Shown here: positions 63,303 through 64,000 of the stretch, in pieces
How the letters are laid out: each line of letters begins with the position of its first letter
Numbering within the stretch: the first letter of the stretch is position 1
Source: Rhodobiaceae bacterium
Lineage (GTDB): Bacteria; Pseudomonadota; Alphaproteobacteria; Parvibaculales; Parvibaculaceae
NCBI GenBank assembly: GCA_003330885.1
Contig: CP030277.1
Span: 2,716,001 to 2,780,000, forward strand
DNA length: 64,000 nucleotides
Direction of reading: 5' to 3'
Made by a program: the position numbers and the translations under genes
The notes under the pieces: generated by a model
What the model saw: only the letters and a program-made list of their open reading frames with translations
The model's database searches: none
What the model was told of the DNA's origin: nothing

Positions 63303-63808
63303 CCATTTTCACGCTAGGATGATTGGAAAACCTCAGGTTTACGCGTTTACCTGAAGGCGGAATTGTACAAAAGATTGCCCGCGAGAGTCGGTCCAAAGTT
63401 AACTTTTGGTTAATCGGACCACGGCTGAGCTTTTTGCCACACACATTGAAGGCGATAAGGCAAACCTATGACAAAGCACTGAAGCTCATGGAAAACTCGC
63501 CTAAGGCCATCGCCGTTTCGTTTAGAGACAGATTGACATCTTTAAAACAGCCGCCAAGCAGGTTGCTTCGCCACGCATGAAATAAGATACCATTAAGTAT
63601 CTTTAACCGAGACCTCGCAATCCAATGGACAGTGGACACGAGAAGTCATTTCTGACCCGTGCCCTGTAAGGCACAGAAATCCTAATCATACCCCTGTGAT
63701 TGCGGAATAATTGTCATAAGTGAACGTTTTCCGCGTCTGCCGCGTACAATAAGACATGTAAGGTTGGCGTTAACCGGCCATCCCCTGTCGCAAGTAAGGC
63801 CGCTACCC
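63303..63808. other. Divergent intergenic region between tpsB and efflux gene
   Basis: About 500 bases with no credible gene. A frame of 85 codons (63323-63580) has no ribosome-binding site and no family-like sequence, and I leave it out. The region should hold promoters for the tpsB operon and the efflux lipoprotein. An inverted repeat AAGATAC-(6)-GTATCTT lies at 63584-63603. Confidence 0.5.
63584..63603. promoter_or_regulatory. Inverted repeat, possible operator
   Basis: Perfect seven-base arms AAGATAC and GTATCTT (63584-63590 and 63597-63603) flank six bases, about 205 bases before the efflux gene ATG. It could be a regulator site or, less likely, a weak terminator, since only TTAA follows. 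Confidence 0.3.
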
Positions 63809-64000
63809 ATGACTTCCCCCAAAGTGGTTTACCTAACCGCTGCGCTTATCCTGTCAGGATGCACCCTTGGACCGGACTATGAGCGAGGCACCGCCTTGTC
63901 GACGATTCTCGGTTTGGACGGGTCCATAGCTGACCCGACAGCGTTCACCGCTGCACCCGATCCAGCATCAATAGCGGCGGAGAGCATTTCTCATTGGTGG
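63809..64000 (+). CDS. Efflux outer-membrane lipoprotein, NodT/OprM-like (partial)
   Basis: The first 64 residues of a protein cut by the window edge. It starts with a lipoprotein signal with lipobox LSGC (Cys18) followed by TLGPDYER, the hallmark of NodT/OprM-type outer-membrane factors of RND efflux pumps. TAAGG lies 15 bases upstream. Its pump genes would lie to the right. It is divergent from the tpsB operon. Confidence 0.75.
   Translation, partial: MTSPKVVYLTAALILSGCTLGPDYERGTALSTILGLDGSIADPTAFTAAPDPASIAAESISHWW

Noticed and set aside
63323-63580. 85-codon plus-strand frame
   Set aside because: No ribosome-binding site, no signal or family pattern, and it lies in a promoter region.

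Overview
This 64 kb window looks like chromosomal DNA of a GC-rich, free-living, probably marine or soil alphaproteobacterium. The evidence is the polyhydroxyalkanoate regulator PhaR, COG0523/amidohydrolase and DUF1329/DUF2855 genes, many acyl-CoA and glutathione S-transferase paralogues, and alphaproteobacterial-type hypothetical proteins. The gene set is lipid-, storage- and aromatic-centred: crotonases, acyl-CoA dehydrogenases, a thiolase, an acyl-CoA ligase and a wax ester synthase. This would fit Parvibaculum-like lineages, but that placement is inference. I see no tRNA, rRNA, CRISPR array, transposase or integrase.

Layout. 0.2-8 kb: phaR, an EAL-type c-di-GMP phosphodiesterase, a leftward gamma-glutamyltransferase/HTH-like/crotonase group, a YeiH transporter and a 2,4-dienoyl-CoA-reductase-like SDR. 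8-12 kb: a lipase-like hydrolase, then an overlapping pabB-pabA-pabC operon (p-aminobenzoate for folate). 12-22 kb: small membrane proteins, rpmF, MgtC/DUF4010, a class-C beta-lactamase-like hydrolase facing a detached small protein, DUF1329 facing an HxlR regulator, a ClpP-like membrane protein, alanine dehydrogenase, a CoA-type Nudix hydrolase and DUF2061. 22.5-26.6 kb: a polyamine ABC transporter with a strong hairpin after the binding-protein gene. 26.6-40 kb: fatty-acid and aromatic acyl-CoA metabolism, an orphan zinc-binding protein (ZnuA), and a four-gene operon facing a TetR regulator. 39-43 kb: a COG0523 GTPase coupled to an amidohydrolase, then DUF2855. 43-51 kb: an extradiol-dioxygenase/FAH/GST operon, a wax ester synthase with a histone-H1-like tail, a lipase-like hydrolase, a GST and an acyl-CoA dehydrogenase.

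51.5-63.3 kb is the most distinctive region. A two-partner secretion pair (TpsB translocator and a 1594-residue TpsA exoprotein) is translationally coupled to a CHAT caspase-like protease predicted to be a lipoprotein, with His841 and Cys888 intact. Running towards it are a CHASE2 membrane protein without an output domain and an overlapping exported protein. TpsA carries seven tandem repeats of exactly 282 bp (94 aa); two neighbouring units are identical by eye. My reading is an envelope or surface system in which a secreted repeat fibre, its translocator, an extracytoplasmic caspase-like protease and a CHASE2 sensor act together. The window ends in a NodT/OprM-type efflux lipoprotein.

Gene starts were adjusted where ribosome-binding sites or overlaps decide them. 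All family calls come from motif recognition by eye, not from searches.
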